Source of the DNA: Rhodocytophaga aerolata | GTDB lineage: Bacteria; Bacteroidota; Bacteroidia; Cytophagales; 172606-1 | DNA: 64,000 bases | Assembly: GCF_030503435.1 (NCBI RefSeq) | Contig: NZ_JAUKPO010000001.1 | Coordinates: 744,001-808,000 of the forward strand | Direction: 5' to 3' | In this document: piece by piece, positions 25,305 to 33,662 of the stretch | Numbering within the stretch: position 1 is the stretch's first letter | Layout of the letters: every line of letters starts with the position of its first letter | The notes under the pieces: model-generated | What the model was told of the DNA's origin: nothing | The model's database searches: none | The model's input: the letters and a program-made list of their open reading frames with translations, nothing else | Program-made: the position numbers and the translations under genes

Positions 25305-27914
25305 TTAGCTATGTATATTCGTTAACCGTACATTAAATACCGATCCTTTTCCTGGTTCGGAAGCTACATCAATGTCTCCTTTAAGCTTGTCCAAGGTCTC
25401 TTTCACAATATACAAACCTAAGCCACTGCCTGTAGACCGTTCACTGGCTCTAAAAAACATATTGAATATTTTATTGATATATTCGGGGTCAATACCTATT
25501 CCGTTATCTTCTATTCCAATTAAAGCGGCCTCTTTCGTAACACGTACTCTTAGTGCAACGTGGGGAGATTTTTTATCATCCCGGTACTTGCAGGCATTGG
25601 TTAAAATATTATTGAGTACCACCTGCACCCGTTCCTCATCTGAATAAAAAGGATGGTCTGCTTGTAAAGAAGTTTCTATCGTAATCTGTATCCCTTCAAA
25701 CGTTGAATACTGTGCTTTTAAATTTTGTAAAAGAGCCGGGAAATCTATTTCTGATACATTCAGGCCGAGTCTGGCATTGCGGGAGTAGTCATTTATTTCA
25801 TGAAGGGTGCCATCAAGTTTGCGTACACTTTTTTCGATCAAACCAAGGTAAGTATCTGTTTGTGGATCTACTTCTGTAATACGAATAACATTTATCAAGC
25901 CTAGTACGGAGGTTAGCGGAGCCCTGAGGCTATGCGATACACTGTATACAAACTTATCCAGTTCGGCATTTATTTTCCGGAGCTGTTCGTTCTGGTGTTG
26001 TAAATTCTTTTCAAACAGCTTCCGTTCATTAACATTCAGTATGGTTCCATACAATTTTACAACTTTGCCATTTTTATCGTGTATGGGTTTACCAATAACA
26101 TTCACATACATAATTTCCCGGCTTACCTGGTCTACAATGCGCAGATCCAGGTTGTAGGGTAGCCCTTGTTCAACTGCTGTATTAATGGCTGCCTGCAAGA
26201 GAGGCCAATCGTCAGGGTGATATAAGGCAGCCAGTTCCTGCAAAGGCGGGGCGCCATTGCTCTTGCTTAGATGGTGAATGGCAAAAACCTGATCTGACCA
26301 GATAGCTTCTCCAGTATATATATTGAATGCCCAGTTCCCGATCTGGGCTACTTGCTGGGCCTCTTGCAATGTGCGGGTATATTCTTCCAGCTGCTCTTCC
26401 GACTTCTTTCTTTCGGTTATGTTATGTCCTACACCCTGGATTTCAGCAACCCTGCCCGTTTCATCGTGTATGCCTATAAATTCCCACTCACTCCAATGCA
26501 TATCGCCTTTTCTGCCGGTAGTGCTGAAGAGCAAGGGAACAATTTTGCCCGGATTAAGGATACATTCCTGAACCATCGTCTGGAAATCTGGCAACTCATC
26601 CGGTGAAATGGTGAGGCTTGCCGGTTGTCCCAGAAGTTCTTCAGACGAATAACCAATATCCTTTAAAAACTGTTGATTGGCAAAGGTATAATTGCCACGG
26701 CTGTTTATCCGGACCAGGTAGTTGGTTTGAGAATCAATTAAGGAGCTAAGCAGAATTTCACGTTTTTGTAATTCTGCCTCATAGTTTTTTCTATCGGTAA
26801 TATCTGTAATGACACCATCCATAACCGATGGCTGGCCGGCTTCATCCGTTTTTAGCCATACCCGGTTTCTGATCCACCGGATTTCTCCGGATTGGTGTAC
26901 GATGCGGTATTCGGCTTGAAAGTATTTTCTGGCTATTAGTTCTTTAAAAGCCATTTCTACCAGCTTTTTGTCTTCCCGGTACACCATGCTTTCTAAGATG
27001 GAGCCATTCTGATACAACTCATCCGGACTATAGCCCAATACCTGCTTGGCGGCTTGATTGATAAAATTCAACTCCCTGTTTACAAAGTACGACGACCAAA
27101 CGACATCCTGTATAGTAGTTAGAATGTTATTTAGCTTATCTTCACTTTGTTTCACCAATAACTCGGCTTGCTGGGCAATTATATTACTGGCCGTTTCCAG
27201 TTTTTCATTGGCAGTGGTTAACTCCTCGTTTAGAGAACTTAGCTCCAAGTTAGCAACTTCCAGCGCATAGTTTTTATCCAGGTATTGTCTGGTACGTTCG
27301 TTTACTTTATCTTCCAGTGTGCGGTTAAGTTCTGTCACTGTCTGTTCAAAGTCTACCTGCCGGGTAATATCAATGGCCATAATAAAGGCAACAGGCTTGT
27401 TTTTTCTGGTGGTATAGTGCGTAAATACATCTACATAGATAAGTTCGCCATTTTTCTTTATATGCCTCCCCGGGTTTAATGTATCAATTCCGGCTGCATT
27501 ATTACCGGTCCATTGTATATCTTGCTCTCCGGGCATCCGAATGTCATGCATAGACATCATCAGAAATTCTTGCTGCGTATACCCATATACTTTACAAGCA
27601 GCATTATTTACAGCCAAAATCTTCTGACTGGCAGAATCAATTAACCACATGGGGTTGGGATTCTGCTCAAAATACGATTTGTAGAAATTTCCGGAAGACT
27701 GCAGTTTGTGAGTAGAATTTTTGATCAGCAGGAATAGCAGCCAAGAGGTGAAAATAACATAGATTACGCCTTTGTAACTTTGATACTGCGTTAACTCATT
27801 TATTGATTGCAGATTAAGCAGTATAAGTAATATTCTGTCGCTTCCATATATCCATGTTATTCCAAGTATCAAATATAAAGCACTTATCCAAAGAGCATTT
27901 TTTTCTTTCAACAC
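25305..27914 (-). CDS. Multi-PAS sensor histidine kinase
   Basis: The 869-residue kinase starts at a GTG (27914); a TTG follows directly. Two membrane segments (about 8-27 and 45-63) bracket a short outside loop. Four PAS domains follow (about 75-190, 258-380, 385-505 and 510-640), the first two joined by a coiled coil (LEVANLELSSLNEELTTANE region). The kinase core has the phosphoacceptor His661 in YSVSHSLRAPLTSVLG, then the ATP-binding N box (NNILTNACKYRDD), G1 (IEDNGIGID) and G2 (STGSGLGLYIVKE). No receiver domain or response-regulator gene is adjacent, so it is an orphan kinase. The PAS domains imply sensing of a small ligand, redox state or light, which I cannot specify. Confidence 0.92.
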   Translation of the reverse strand: MLKEKNALWISALYLILGITWIYGSDRILLILLNLQSINELTQYQSYKGVIYVIFTSWLLFLLIKNSTHKLQSSGNFYKSYFEQNPNPMWLIDSASQKILAVNNAACKVYGYTQQEFLMMSMHDIRMPGEQDIQWTGNNAAGIDTLNPGRHIKKNGELIYVDVFTHYTTRKNKPVAFIMAIDITRQVDFEQTVTELNRTLEDKVNERTRQYLDKNYALEVANLELSSLNEELTTANEKLETASNIIAQQAELLVKQSEDKLNNILTTIQDVVWSSYFVNRELNFINQAAKQVLGYSPDELYQNGSILESMVYREDKKLVEMAFKELIARKYFQAEYRIVHQSGEIRWIRNRVWLKTDEAGQPSVMDGVITDITDRKNYEAELQKREILLSSLIDSQTNYLVRINSRGNYTFANQQFLKDIGYSSEELLGQPASLTISPDELPDFQTMVQECILNPGKIVPLLFSTTGRKGDMHWSEWEFIGIHDETGRVAEIQGVGHNITERKKSEEQLEEYTRTLQEAQQVAQIGNWAFNIYTGEAIWSDQVFAIHHLSKSNGAPPLQELAALYHPDDWPLLQAAINTAVEQGLPYNLDLRIVDQVSREIMYVNVIGKPIHDKNGKVVKLYGTILNVNERKLFEKNLQHQNEQLRKINAELDKFVYSVSHSLRAPLTSVLGLINVIRITEVDPQTDTYLGLIEKSVRKLDGTLHEINDYSRNARLGLNVSEIDFPALLQNLKAQYSTFEGIQITIETSLQADHPFYSDEERVQVVLNNILTNACKYRDDKKSPHVALRVRVTKEAALIGIEDNGIGIDPEYINKIFNMFFRASERSTGSGLGLYIVKETLDKLKGDIDVASEPGKGSVFNVRLTNIHS

Positions 27915-28478
27915 GCTTCTATCTATTTAGACTCACCTGCTTCACAGATGATAACTGATAAACAATAAAATGATTGAACATAAACAGTTTGTTCAATTTG
28001 CACGCATCGTGTAATAGATACTGGGTCTGCATGGCACATGGTGCTAATGAAAGACCGCTACTAACAAAAATATAGCCCCTAGTTAGTATGTGCTATCGAT
28101 GCTTATACATTTTGGTCACCCGATAAGGCTTGCTAAGCACATTTCTAAAACACTTCTAAAGCTTAACACTTTTTGGGCCGAACAAATTGAACGTTCAAAA
28201 TTATTGTAATTTTAAGTAAAAACCCGAAAAACAGGCGTTACTTTTATATAATAAGTTGTAATCCCTCCAAAAGTCAGCTGCTTTTTGTAATCTTCGGACT
28301 GATATTTATCTGCATTACGGTAGAAAAACGAACCTATCTGGAGCATATATGGCCTTAATTTTCAAATTACATATTCTTATTTGACTATTTTTTCAATAAT
28401 AAACTAATAACATAGACATAACAAATTAGTAATATAGGACTTGAGTCTGCCCGTGTTTTTTTTACGTTATTAGCGGTT
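27915..28478. promoter_or_regulatory. Divergent 564-bp intergenic region with two related palindromes
   Basis: This AT-rich gap lies between the sensor kinase and the H1-like gene and holds no convincing ORF. Two palindromic sites share the half-site TTGAAC/GTTCAA: TTGAACA, 9 nt, TGTTCAA at 27974-27996, and a 12-bp perfect palindrome TTGAACGTTCAA at 28187-28198. They could be operator sites for one regulator. The binding protein is unknown. Confidence 0.4.
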
Positions 28479-28784
28479 ATGAAAGCAAAAAAAGCAACAC
28501 AACGGGAACTTGCCACCACCATTCTGCAGAAGATTAATGAAGCCTTGGAAGGCGTTGATACAAAAGCTATAAAGAAAATTAAGCGGTCGGCAGAAAATAC
28601 AGCTACTAAACTGGCCAGGAAGTTTACTACCGCCGTAGAAAAAATTTCACAGAAAGAAGCGAAAGCTACCAAGAAGCAAAATAAAAAATCCAAAAAGGCG
28701 ACTAAAAAAGCTACCCTCAAAGCCGCTCAAGACAAAAAAATAGCCAGTAAAAAAACGAAAACTGAGAAAGCACCTGCAAATTAG
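28479..28784 (+). CDS. Histone H1-like lysine/alanine-rich protein
   Basis: A 101-residue, very basic protein. Residues 8-60 look helical (ATTILQKINEALEGVDT, then ENTATKLARKFTTAVEKI), and residues 62-99 form a low-complexity Lys/Ala/Thr tail with repeated KKATKKA-type units, like the tail of histone H1 and bacterial Hc1/H1-like proteins. Such proteins bind DNA without sequence preference and compact the nucleoid. The N-terminal part does not match the Hc1 start as I remember it, so the call rests on composition and layout. It is divergent from the sensor kinase. Confidence 0.65.
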   Translation: MKAKKATQRELATTILQKINEALEGVDTKAIKKIKRSAENTATKLARKFTTAVEKISQKEAKATKKQNKKSKKATKKATLKAAQDKKIASKKTKTEKAPAN

Positions 28785-28902
28785 GTAAGTCTCCTGCTGC
28801 CCCTTCCACTGCACAATACTATTTTACTAGCCTGGTCTATTGCTAACATCCTACTAGAACTTGCCTTGTAACAGGTATGTTATGCTGTAAACACTTTTGT
28901 AT

Positions 28903-29691
28903 ATGTCTACAGAAACACTTTCTCAGGTAAGTAAAATAGCCAGTCCGGTGGCAAGACGTATCTGGGGAAACCCGGATACAGTTTTGCTATTCTTTGCAGG
29001 AGGTTCAGCAGAATTTGCTGCGATAAAAGCTGTAGACTGGTTATTTTATACCAACCGGTTACCTTCCTCCCCGATCGACCGTTTTTTTGAAACCATGGAA
29101 TTTGCACAGAATGTGTTTCTAGGCAAGCCAGATACATCTGCCAGGTCTGTGAAAACGATTAATCAAATACATAAAGGTGTAGAAAAATCCCGTGGCATGG
29201 AAATTCCCCAATGGGCTTATAAGGATGTGCTTTTTATTATCTTACATTATGGAGAGCGGGCTCACGAGGTAGTGTTTGGGCCATTATCCAACCAAGACCG
29301 GCAGTCTTATTTTGAAGCAGTAATGGCATTAGGTCATCATATGCACCTGCAAGACCTTCCTCAGACCTATGAACAATACCTGGAACAGCGGAAACATCAC
29401 CTCATGCATGATTATGAAGCAAGCCCACTTACCCAAGAGTTGATGCAGGCTTACCGCAAAGCATTGGGGCCTGTCAGATATTATCTATTAACCCTTGTAC
29501 AAGCATGCCTTATCCCTCAAAAAATAAACCGGGTACTTGGATTTAGCCCCAATCCTTTGATTAACTTTTTGCTGCGTATGTACCATTACCTGCCAGGCGA
29601 AGGCAACAAACTCCGATGGATTCAAGCTATAATTTTGCCGGTGCAGTATGCCGGGCGGCTCCGTAAACTGGCTAAAAAGGATATCTATTAA
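28903..29691 (+). CDS. Oxygenase MpaB family (DUF2236) protein
   Basis: The product has 262 residues from the ATG at 28903 (a TTG two codons earlier is less likely). It matches the DUF2236/MpaB-rubber oxygenase family of haem-containing helical proteins: LLFFAGGSAEFAAIKAVDW at the start, then INQIHKGVEKSRG and ALGHHMHLQDLP, where His residues are candidate haem or iron ligands. Characterised members cleave polyisoprene or process fungal meroterpenoids; for the bacterial majority the substrate is unknown. It has no signal peptide and is probably cytoplasmic or peripheral. Confidence 0.82.
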   Translation: MSTETLSQVSKIASPVARRIWGNPDTVLLFFAGGSAEFAAIKAVDWLFYTNRLPSSPIDRFFETMEFAQNVFLGKPDTSARSVKTINQIHKGVEKSRGMEIPQWAYKDVLFIILHYGERAHEVVFGPLSNQDRQSYFEAVMALGHHMHLQDLPQTYEQYLEQRKHHLMHDYEASPLTQELMQAYRKALGPVRYYLLTLVQACLIPQKINRVLGFSPNPLINFLLRMYHYLPGEGNKLRWIQAIILPVQYAGRLRKLAKKDIY

Positions 29692-29754
29692 CCATTTAAT
29701 TAACTTAGTTGCATGATTAGGCTCTGTAAATCATAGCCTTTTCATTTAACCAGG

Positions 29755-30948
29755 TTACAGTAGCTTTTTCCGGAACATGATAATAGGTGGCTTATCCAAG
29801 GCTGTGGGTTCCAATACTTTCATCCATACCTCGCCGTTCGTATAATAATTTATCTGGAATATCCCTTTATGTGCATGAGTGAAAGAAGCCTTGCCGCCTT
29901 TGTGTACGTACGATACCTTACTACCTGAGCCACTTACAATAAAATGATTATGATTTGCATGGAAATATTGCAAGTTGTGGTCATGTCCGGCGGCATAGAT
30001 GATGTTCTTATATTTTTTAAAAACCTTCAGCAATCCCGACCGCATACGCCGGTACAATGGATGAGACATATCTTCATGGGCACCAAAAATACCTCTGTAC
30101 AAAGGATATAAAGAGCCTGCCACTGGCAAAGGTATATACAATTTTTTATGTGCCGCAGTAAGCGGAAAAATATGATGCTTCATAGAGAAGTTGCCTCCAT
30201 GCAAAGCGTTGCTGTACAAGGGATGATGAGCAGCTACTACTATTTTCCTGTGGCTGTTTTTAGCAATGGCCTCATCCAACAACTGAAAAAAATGCTCTTC
30301 GCTTTTGGCTTCACATTTAAAATAAGGGCCAATGGGTTTCAGTCCGCGTTGTACCCACCATTGCGTATTAATAATAATTAGCACCACATCATCTGTCAGG
30401 TCCAAACATACTGGTCCGGGGCAGCCATTATCTGGCAGGTATACATTACCTCTGTTGAGGTATTCTTCAATATATGCTTCCTGGCGTTTTAAATACTCAT
30501 ATCCGTCTTTTCGCCCTTTGTTCCAGTCATGATTTCCTGATAGAAAATAGACTTTGCCTGTATACGCTGCAAAAATATCGAGTTGGGCTTTTATCCGTGC
30601 TTCAGAAATATCCCGTAAGCGGTGTTCCGGATCGGGTAAGCCTCTGGGGTAAATATTGTCTCCCAGAAACACTACAGCCATTTTATCGTTAAACTTGGCT
30701 ATTTGCTGGGAAATCATGTTTAAAACCGGATCTTTTCCATTCAGTGAAGGATGGCCCATATCTCCTACCAGTAACACTGTATAATCTAATTCTGTATCTT
30801 CGGGTGGTTTGCTCCGCTGCCAGCCTCTTTCCTCTTTTTTGTAATAGGGATATTTACTTTTCCAGCGGTCTCTTATACGTTTAGAACTGATTCTAAACCG
30901 TTTTACTTTAATATATTGGCGTTTCAGGCGTGTAGGTATATAAAACAT
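29755..30948 (-). CDS. Metallophosphoesterase
   Basis: From the ATG at 30948 the product has 397 residues (a TTG at 30975 would add nine). The five calcineurin-like motifs are visible: LLVGDMGHP, FLGDNIYPRG, LSGNHDWNKG, VVAAHHPLYSN and AAGHDHNLQYF. It hydrolyses a phosphoester with a two-metal centre. A strongly basic N-terminal stretch (about 5-45: many Arg, Lys and Tyr) precedes the domain, without a signal peptide, and could bind membrane or nucleic acid. Similar proteins in Bacteroidota are often paired with outer-membrane barrels, but none is adjacent here. The gene lies convergent with the MpaB-family gene. Confidence 0.88.
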   Translation of the reverse strand: MFYIPTRLKRQYIKVKRFRISSKRIRDRWKSKYPYYKKEERGWQRSKPPEDTELDYTVLLVGDMGHPSLNGKDPVLNMISQQIAKFNDKMAVVFLGDNIYPRGLPDPEHRLRDISEARIKAQLDIFAAYTGKVYFLSGNHDWNKGRKDGYEYLKRQEAYIEEYLNRGNVYLPDNGCPGPVCLDLTDDVVLIIINTQWWVQRGLKPIGPYFKCEAKSEEHFFQLLDEAIAKNSHRKIVVAAHHPLYSNALHGGNFSMKHHIFPLTAAHKKLYIPLPVAGSLYPLYRGIFGAHEDMSHPLYRRMRSGLLKVFKKYKNIIYAAGHDHNLQYFHANHNHFIVSGSGSKVSYVHKGGKASFTHAHKGIFQINYYTNGEVWMKVLEPTALDKPPIIMFRKKLL

Positions 30949-31108
30949 ACGATCTGGCAAGCTTCTGTTCAACAAATTTTATAAATACACGGCTTTCATC
31001 AGAAAACCATTTATCAGATATACTTTGTTACTTATAACTCTTTATATAACCAAAAAGGTTTTCATATTTTTGATATTTATACACATTTTCACTCAGCATT
31101 AGCGTACT

Positions 31109-31648
31109 ATGCCCTTTATTCAATTACTAACAAACTATAAAACAACTGATACCGCAGAACGTAAGATGCATCAGGACATGCTGACATTTGCCAATAGCTA
31201 TCCGCAATGCCTGGAACGGAGCCTGGCCATTGGGCATATTACTACCTCTACCTGGATTACCGACTATAGCCGCACCCATGTTTTACTAACTCACCACCGC
31301 AAACTAGACAAGTGGTTGCAATTGGGCGGGCACGCCGATGGAGAAAGCAACTTATTTAAATCAGCCATGAAAGAAGCGATGGAAGAATCAGGCTTGACAA
31401 GGATTCATTTTCTTGAAGATGGTATATTCGATGTGGACATCCATTTGATACCGGCCCGCAAACTGGAGCCTGCTCATTATCACTACGATATCCGTTTTTT
31501 GATGGAGGCAGATAAAAATGAGCCATTAATTATATCGCACGAATCGAAAGATTTACGGTGGGTAGAGATAAATAAGTTGATCGACTTAAACCCGGAGGAA
31601 TCTATTATGCGGATGGTAAGGAAGCACCAGTCCAGGTTTATGGTTTAG
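31109..31648 (+). CDS. NUDIX hydrolase
   Basis: A 179-residue Nudix protein. The Nudix box is in LGGHADGESNLFKSAMKEAMEESGL-like sequence (about residues 73-97; key residues are the Gly pair, Lys-Glu and the Glu-Glu-x-Gly). This GGHADG subfamily hydrolyses nucleoside diphosphates linked to another group, such as ADP-ribose or GDP-sugars; the substrate cannot be fixed here. YHYDIRFLMEADKNE and DLRWVEINKL are typical downstream strands. A TATTTTTG element at 31065-31072 resembles a -7 box, without a clear -33 partner. Confidence 0.88.
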   Translation: MPFIQLLTNYKTTDTAERKMHQDMLTFANSYPQCLERSLAIGHITTSTWITDYSRTHVLLTHHRKLDKWLQLGGHADGESNLFKSAMKEAMEESGLTRIHFLEDGIFDVDIHLIPARKLEPAHYHYDIRFLMEADKNEPLIISHESKDLRWVEINKLIDLNPEESIMRMVRKHQSRFMV

Positions 31649-31738
31649 TGCTCTCCTCTTTGGCCTTAAAGCAGCTTATAATATGTCAATAAAAAACCAG
31701 AATTGGCCTGTGTTTGAAAGGCCGTTATTTACTGCTTA

Positions 31739-32377
31739 TTAAAAAGCCAATCTATATTTTCTGAATAAAAACAGCGGTACATAGACCATCCCTAAAACAG
31801 CTGTAATGATAAATAATTGATTACCTCCAGGCATGTGCATAAGTTTAAAAAATACAGCATTCGCCAGAGCTTCAGAACATAAAAAACCAATACTAAACAA
31901 CACGAGTTTCATTGTTATTCCTAGTCCATCGTTTGGAGCTTGCTTAGCCAATTTATATTGATGAAACCAATACAGAGGCAAAATGAATAAACAAAAGGCA
32001 TATTGATTGATAAAGGCTAAGTCGTTCATAAAGGCCCAATCATAATTATTTAACAGCCTAACGCCATTAAGTAAGATACAAATGAAGAACAACAGGGATG
32101 CTAAAAATGCCAGAACAAAGGTGAGTTTTTTCATAGTGATAGATTTAGTATAGGTGATGGTAGTTATTTCCACCTGAATATTGCCTAAGCCTTCTTCAGG
32201 GCTAAAGTCACTAAGTACTTTGTTGAGAGCAGATTCAAAACCGGAGTCTCTGCTCATTTCATATTCAACAGCACAGCAAATATGATCTAACAGATCATTC
32301 AGAAGCGCAGATTCATCGATTCCCTCCTGGTGGATCTTATCCCGAATGTATGCGATTTGTTCGTTGGATAATGGCAT
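31739..32377 (-). CDS. PadR-associated membrane protein
   Basis: A 212-residue protein encoded four bases after the padR stop. Residues 1-65 are helical and acidic (LSNEQIAYIRDKIHQEGID, LLNDLLDHICCAVEYEMSRD), resembling the N-terminal domain of DUF1700/DUF1129-like proteins commonly paired with PadR regulators. The rest has about four to five membrane segments (from 82 on: LTFVLAFLASLLFFICIL, INQYAFCLFILPLYWF, LVLFSIGFLCSEALANAVFF, LFIITAVLGMVYVPLFLF). The pairing suggests it is the target or partner of the regulator, perhaps responding to membrane stress. Function is unknown. Confidence 0.75.
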   Translation of the reverse strand: MPLSNEQIAYIRDKIHQEGIDESALLNDLLDHICCAVEYEMSRDSGFESALNKVLSDFSPEEGLGNIQVEITTITYTKSITMKKLTFVLAFLASLLFFICILLNGVRLLNNYDWAFMNDLAFINQYAFCLFILPLYWFHQYKLAKQAPNDGLGITMKLVLFSIGFLCSEALANAVFFKLMHMPGGNQLFIITAVLGMVYVPLFLFRKYRLAF

Positions 32378-32381
32378 TTGC

Positions 32382-32717
32382 TTAATAACTGGAGGATACT
32401 TTAAATAATCTACTCATGGTAAGTAAAAAAAGAGAAAACTCATTAACCTGCTCTTTTGCCATCGCCTGGCTCTTATCTGTTAATGAATAATATTGCCTGG
32501 TCCGGTTATCTACCTCTATTGACTCTACTTCTACTAAACCTTCTGCTTTTAATTTATATAGTGCAGGATATAAGGAGCCTTCTTTAATAATTATTTCATT
32601 GCTGGTTAACTCTTTTACCTTCTGGCAAATTTCATAACCATACATTCTGCCATGCTCTGCCAGAAGTTTCAAAATAATCGGCTTTAATGTGCCCCGGATT
32701 AGTTCTTTGGAATACAT
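32382..32717 (-). CDS. PadR family transcriptional regulator
   Basis: From the ATG at 32717 the product has 111 residues; the frame opens at 32741, but that start would lie inside the operator, so the ATG is preferred. The winged-helix DNA-binding domain is intact: YSKELIRGTLKPIILKLLAE, then MYGYEICQKVKELT, IKEGSLYPALYKLKAEGLVE and the wing DNRTRQYYSLT. The short C-terminal helix fits the PadR-s2 subgroup that dimerises. It heads a two-gene unit and is very probably autoregulated through the inverted repeat at 32731-32763. The ligand is unknown. Confidence 0.92.
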   Translation of the reverse strand: MYSKELIRGTLKPIILKLLAEHGRMYGYEICQKVKELTSNEIIIKEGSLYPALYKLKAEGLVEVESIEVDNRTRQYYSLTDKSQAMAKEQVNEFSLFLLTMSRLFKVSSSY

Positions 32718-32730
32718 ATTATTTTTACAA

Positions 32731-32763
32731 TACCTAGACAAGTATACTAAGTTTGTCTAAGTA
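32731..32763 (-). promoter_or_regulatory. Probable PadR operator (inverted repeat)
   Basis: TACCTAGACAA at 32731-32741 is repeated inverted as TTGTCTAAGTA at 32753-32763 (10 of 11 bases match) with an 11-nt spacer that itself contains AGTATACT. PadR proteins bind this kind of long two-fold symmetric site. It covers the -7 element of the promoter below. Confidence 0.7.
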
Positions 32764-32769
32764 TTACAA
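32739..32769 (-). promoter_or_regulatory. Bacteroidetes-type promoter of the padR unit
   Basis: On the reverse strand TTG (32769-32767), a 20-nt spacer and TATACTTG (32746-32739, seven of eight against TAnnTTTG) fit the Bacteroidetes sigma-ABfr consensus. It would start transcription near 32733, giving a short leader before the ATG at 32717. Confidence 0.6.
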
Positions 32770-32888
32770 ATAAAAAGTGAAATATAATTTATAGAAATCT
32801 CTACAGATTATTTACATTAAAGCAGATGACAAACCTTATACCCGGTAAGTATACTGCCTTACTTAAAACTACTTTTGATTGGAATGAT

Positions 32889-33497
32889 TTATTGTAGGGT
32901 AGCTTTTAGTTTCACTGGGTAGCTAACACAAGGATGGCCTTTAATATAGAAGCGGTAAGGCAGATTGGCACCCTGTGTAATGCCAATCCTGGTAGTAGTC
33001 ACTATCTCAAAAGGTAGGTTATGCTGTGGATACGTATCTGGCGAGAGAATATAAAACGGAGGCTGCATCAAACTGATGCCGTCCATAGAACGGGTAATCT
33101 CCATGGCTTGCACAAGTTTACCCGGGCCATTGCAAAGCTGTTTAAACACGCCTACTTTTCGCCGGAGCTGCATCAGCTCTATACCGGAAATAGGCTCCAG
33201 TGCCCGTATGAGCACAGCTTCTCCTACTCCTTCCGGGGCGGTAACTACATTTACACAATGATGTATACCATATATTTGATATACATAGGCGTATCCTTCC
33301 GGCCCAAACATAGTAGCATTGCGGACTGTTTTACTCCGGTAGGCATGGCAAGCCGGATCGCCCCAGAGATAGGCTTCGGTTTCTACAATTTTTCCGCATG
33401 TTACACCTTCACTACTTTCATGTACCAGGTAAGCGCCTAGCAAAGCGTTGGCTACGGTTATAGTATCTTGTTTATAAAATTCCTTGTCTAAAATCAT
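32889..33497 (-). CDS. DNA-3-methyladenine glycosylase (AAG/MPG family)
   Basis: This 202-residue enzyme removes 3-methyladenine and other alkylated or deaminated purines from DNA to start base excision repair. Family signatures are present: IVETEAYLW with the likely catalytic Glu41, AYRSKTVRNATMFGPEGYAYVYQIYGIH-type sequence (about residues 52-79), AVLIRALEPISG and LCNGPGKLVQAM. Length matches bacterial members (about 200). It is a single gene with its own upstream region; the regulation is not visible. Confidence 0.93.
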   Translation of the reverse strand: MILDKEFYKQDTITVANALLGAYLVHESSEGVTCGKIVETEAYLWGDPACHAYRSKTVRNATMFGPEGYAYVYQIYGIHHCVNVVTAPEGVGEAVLIRALEPISGIELMQLRRKVGVFKQLCNGPGKLVQAMEITRSMDGISLMQPPFYILSPDTYPQHNLPFEIVTTTRIGITQGANLPYRFYIKGHPCVSYPVKLKATLQ

Positions 33498-33662
33498 AAA
33501 TAACTGGAGCTGAATATATTCCGGCTTAGCCGATGAGTAAACCTTCCGGCAGCTTTAGCGTATAAAAAATTAGCAATTACAAGTCCGGTACGTTCATGTT
33601 TATTCACCGGGGCAGATGATTTACCGGGCTTTCATCTGACCTGAAACAAACACCTACTATTG

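Noticed and set aside
29719-29743. Hairpin AGGCT/AGCCT between convergent genes
   Set aside because: The stem is just 5 bp with an 11-nt loop; below the threshold used for the other terminators.
31694-31714. Hairpin between the Nudix gene and the convergent membrane-protein gene
   Set aside because: Only a 5-bp GGCCT/AGGCC stem with a 9-nt loop and no T run; too weak to call a terminator.
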